Shown here one piece after another: positions 62,583-64,000 of a DNA stretch of 64,000 bases. This DNA comes from Purshia tridentata. Its lineage: Eukaryota; Streptophyta; Magnoliopsida; Rosales; Rosaceae. The DNA lies in the NCBI GenBank assembly GCA_003254885.1, contig QANT01005673.1:1-64000 (forward strand). The letters are read 5' to 3'. The number at the start of each line of letters is the position of its first letter. Within the stretch, counting starts at the first letter, position 1. The position numbers and the translations under genes were made by a program. The notes beneath the pieces were generated by a model. The model ran no database searches. It was not told where the DNA came from and worked only from the letters and a program-made list of their open reading frames with translations.

Positions 62583-64000
62583 CTAAGAACCTTGCTCCGG
62601 GCCATGCATCTCCTGAATTGCAGATAGCAGCAACTGCTCCCCAGTAACCGATCGAAACTGTTTGAAGAAATCATTTTTTGTTACCTTTCCAGCCTGCATC
62701 AAGACATAAAGTGCCAAAACTTATTCTTACATTCGGGTTTCTTTTCCATATATATGGAAAGACGATATGAACCAAAATTTCCAACAAGTGAAAAGAAGTT
62801 AACCTACCCTTAACGCATTTAACAGAGTGGACAATTGCTGAGCTTTCGGAGTGGGAAGAGAATTCCTAATCTTCGAAACTAATTCTGTAACAGGGTATAG
62901 TCGACGAGTAGGGCCTCTCAATTGAACTGAGAGATCCGCAACACAAACCAAGTTTCCATAAATGAAATAAAATTTACACAATCAAAACAAACCAACACAG
63001 ACAGAAAAGAAATCACACATACCTGGCACAGGATTAGACCATTTGTAGCTCACAACACACTCAGGAAGAATGTGTCGATTCATAATGGTGGACCATACCA
63101 CATAACGCTTAGGATCCTTACCATCATCCGCACCCGTATCGAATTCAGGGCTAGAAGGATAGCGTTGCTGAGACCCTGCCTTCACTTTCTCAACATTTCC
63201 TAGTATAACCCGGCACAAAAGAAGATGTTTTTCGCCATTATCATCGGCCTCTGATAGGCCAGCACTACACAATTCATTGAATTCAACCATTTAAACATAA
63301 GAAATTGAAAAACCGCAAAACCCTGAAAAACCCCAAAACAAAACAACCATATGAAACAAGTAATTACCTTACATGGGGTAAAGATAATGGTGAGAGGTGA
63401 ACACCAACACCACAAGCCTCAGACCCCGAAACCTTGTCCCGCACGCCAAACCCATGTGTCAAAATGCCTTGTATGTCTCGAGCCGAAGCGCCGTACCAAG
63501 CGTAAACCGCATTGGCTGAGCCCCGAGCTGCCTTGGTCATATCAATCTGATTCCGAAAGACCTCGAAGCGGGCCCTATCCATCGGTCCATTGCGAACACA
63601 CTGACGAATTGCAGTCACAGTAGCCCCATCAGGATCAACCTTGCTCATCCCTCCGAGAAACAAATTGCTCACAACATCGTAAGCTCTCTCCCCCTTTTTC
63701 AACAGCTTCCCGTTCGGCCATAAACAAGTGCTCGAGCTCTTGTCTTCCTTCACAAGCTGCCGTTTTGACGAGGTTACTTCGTTCTCTTCCTCTTCAACCT
63801 CCAACACCTCGCATTTTCTCTTCCCCGAATTCCGACCGGATACGTCGACCCGGAGCTCGATTTGGATCTTCGGATTCTCCGACCCGTCGCCCCCTCTAAA
63901 CTCCTCGCTGACAAACTCCCTAGGGAAAAAGCACTTCCCTTTGTTGTCAATCCAAGAAATCGACCTCTGACTCCCAGTCTCGGAATCAATCTGCAGCATT
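62583..64000 (-). CDS. RCD1/SRO-family protein, 3' part (partial at window edge)
   Basis: Visible exons (high to low): 64000-63368 (continues beyond the window), 63264-63023, 62926-62808 and 62693-62583, about 368 residues. The first visible residues MLQIDSETGSQRSISWID and GKCFFPREFVSEEF correspond to the end of the WWE-containing N-terminal region of RCD1/SRO1. An acidic/basic linker follows. The PARP-like domain comes next (FEVFRNQIDMTKAARGSANA, YAWYGASARDIQGILTHGFG, GVGVHLSPLSLP, KHLLLCRVILGNVE, PKRYVVWSTIMNRHILPECV); it lacks the His-Tyr-Glu triad, so it is presumably inactive. The C-terminal RST domain (LVSKIRNSLPTPKAQQLSTL, NDFFKQFRSVTGEQLL) binds transcription factors in RCD1. The linker between PARP and RST is much shorter than in Arabidopsis RCD1. 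The true start lies outside the window. Confidence 0.9.

Overview
This is nuclear DNA from a flowering plant, most likely a eudicot. Genes are split by AT-rich introns with plant splice signals, long AT-rich spacers and microsatellites separate them, and the products belong to plant families: a PPR editing-type protein, R2R3-MYB, chloroplast-type methylesterase, plastid ribosomal protein PSRP6, OPR, ITPK and SRO. There are no operons, CRISPR arrays or prokaryotic systems. A woody rosid is plausible, but that is inference. Three single-N joins (8338, 44870, 59851), two of them flanked by near-identical duplicated sequence, indicate a draft assembly.

Layout. 1-2.74 kb holds gene debris: four exon pieces of a FANCM-type helicase joined on the same strand to a piece of a trypsin/Deg-like protease, then a LINE ORF1 remnant. 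3.4-8.2 kb (-) is a FLOE2/3-type DUF1421 prion-like protein. 8.4-11.6 kb (+) is a PPR protein resembling Arabidopsis At1g71490. 12.3-13.2 kb (-) is an R2R3-MYB with a bHLH-interaction motif. 15.8-20.7 kb (+) is a MES11/14-type methylesterase. 23.2-29.2 kb (-) is UPF3, the nonsense-mediated decay factor. 31.7-33.9 kb (+) is an AIG1/IAN9-type GTPase with a CaaX end. The order MES-UPF3-IAN matches what I recall of Arabidopsis At1g33990-33980-33970, so it looks like conserved microsynteny.

34.9-36.6 kb holds a BRWD-like fragment and a MAPKKK-like kinase pseudogene. The pseudogene is an inverted copy of the kinase gene and promoter at 44.0-45.8 kb. Between the two copies lie an OPR1/2-like reductase (+, 38.1-40.0 kb) and a secreted DUF7705-like protein (-, 40.3-43.1 kb). 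46.7-47.0 kb (+) is intronless PSRP6. 48.8-53.2 kb (-) is an inositol-tetrakisphosphate kinase with ten coding exons. 53.6-62.6 kb is gene-poor and includes a foldback repeat at 58.3-58.9 kb. At the right edge, the 3' part of an RCD1/SRO-family gene runs out of the window.

The genes do not form one pathway. Several have stress or hormone roles in their families: hydration sensing (FLOE), ester-hormone hydrolysis (MES), oxylipin reduction (OPR), inositol phosphate signalling (ITPK) and oxidative-stress scaffolding (SRO). Exon boundaries were placed by hand from GT/AG signals, reading-frame phase and remembered family sequence; all exon sets given sum to whole codons. No alignment or database search was run.
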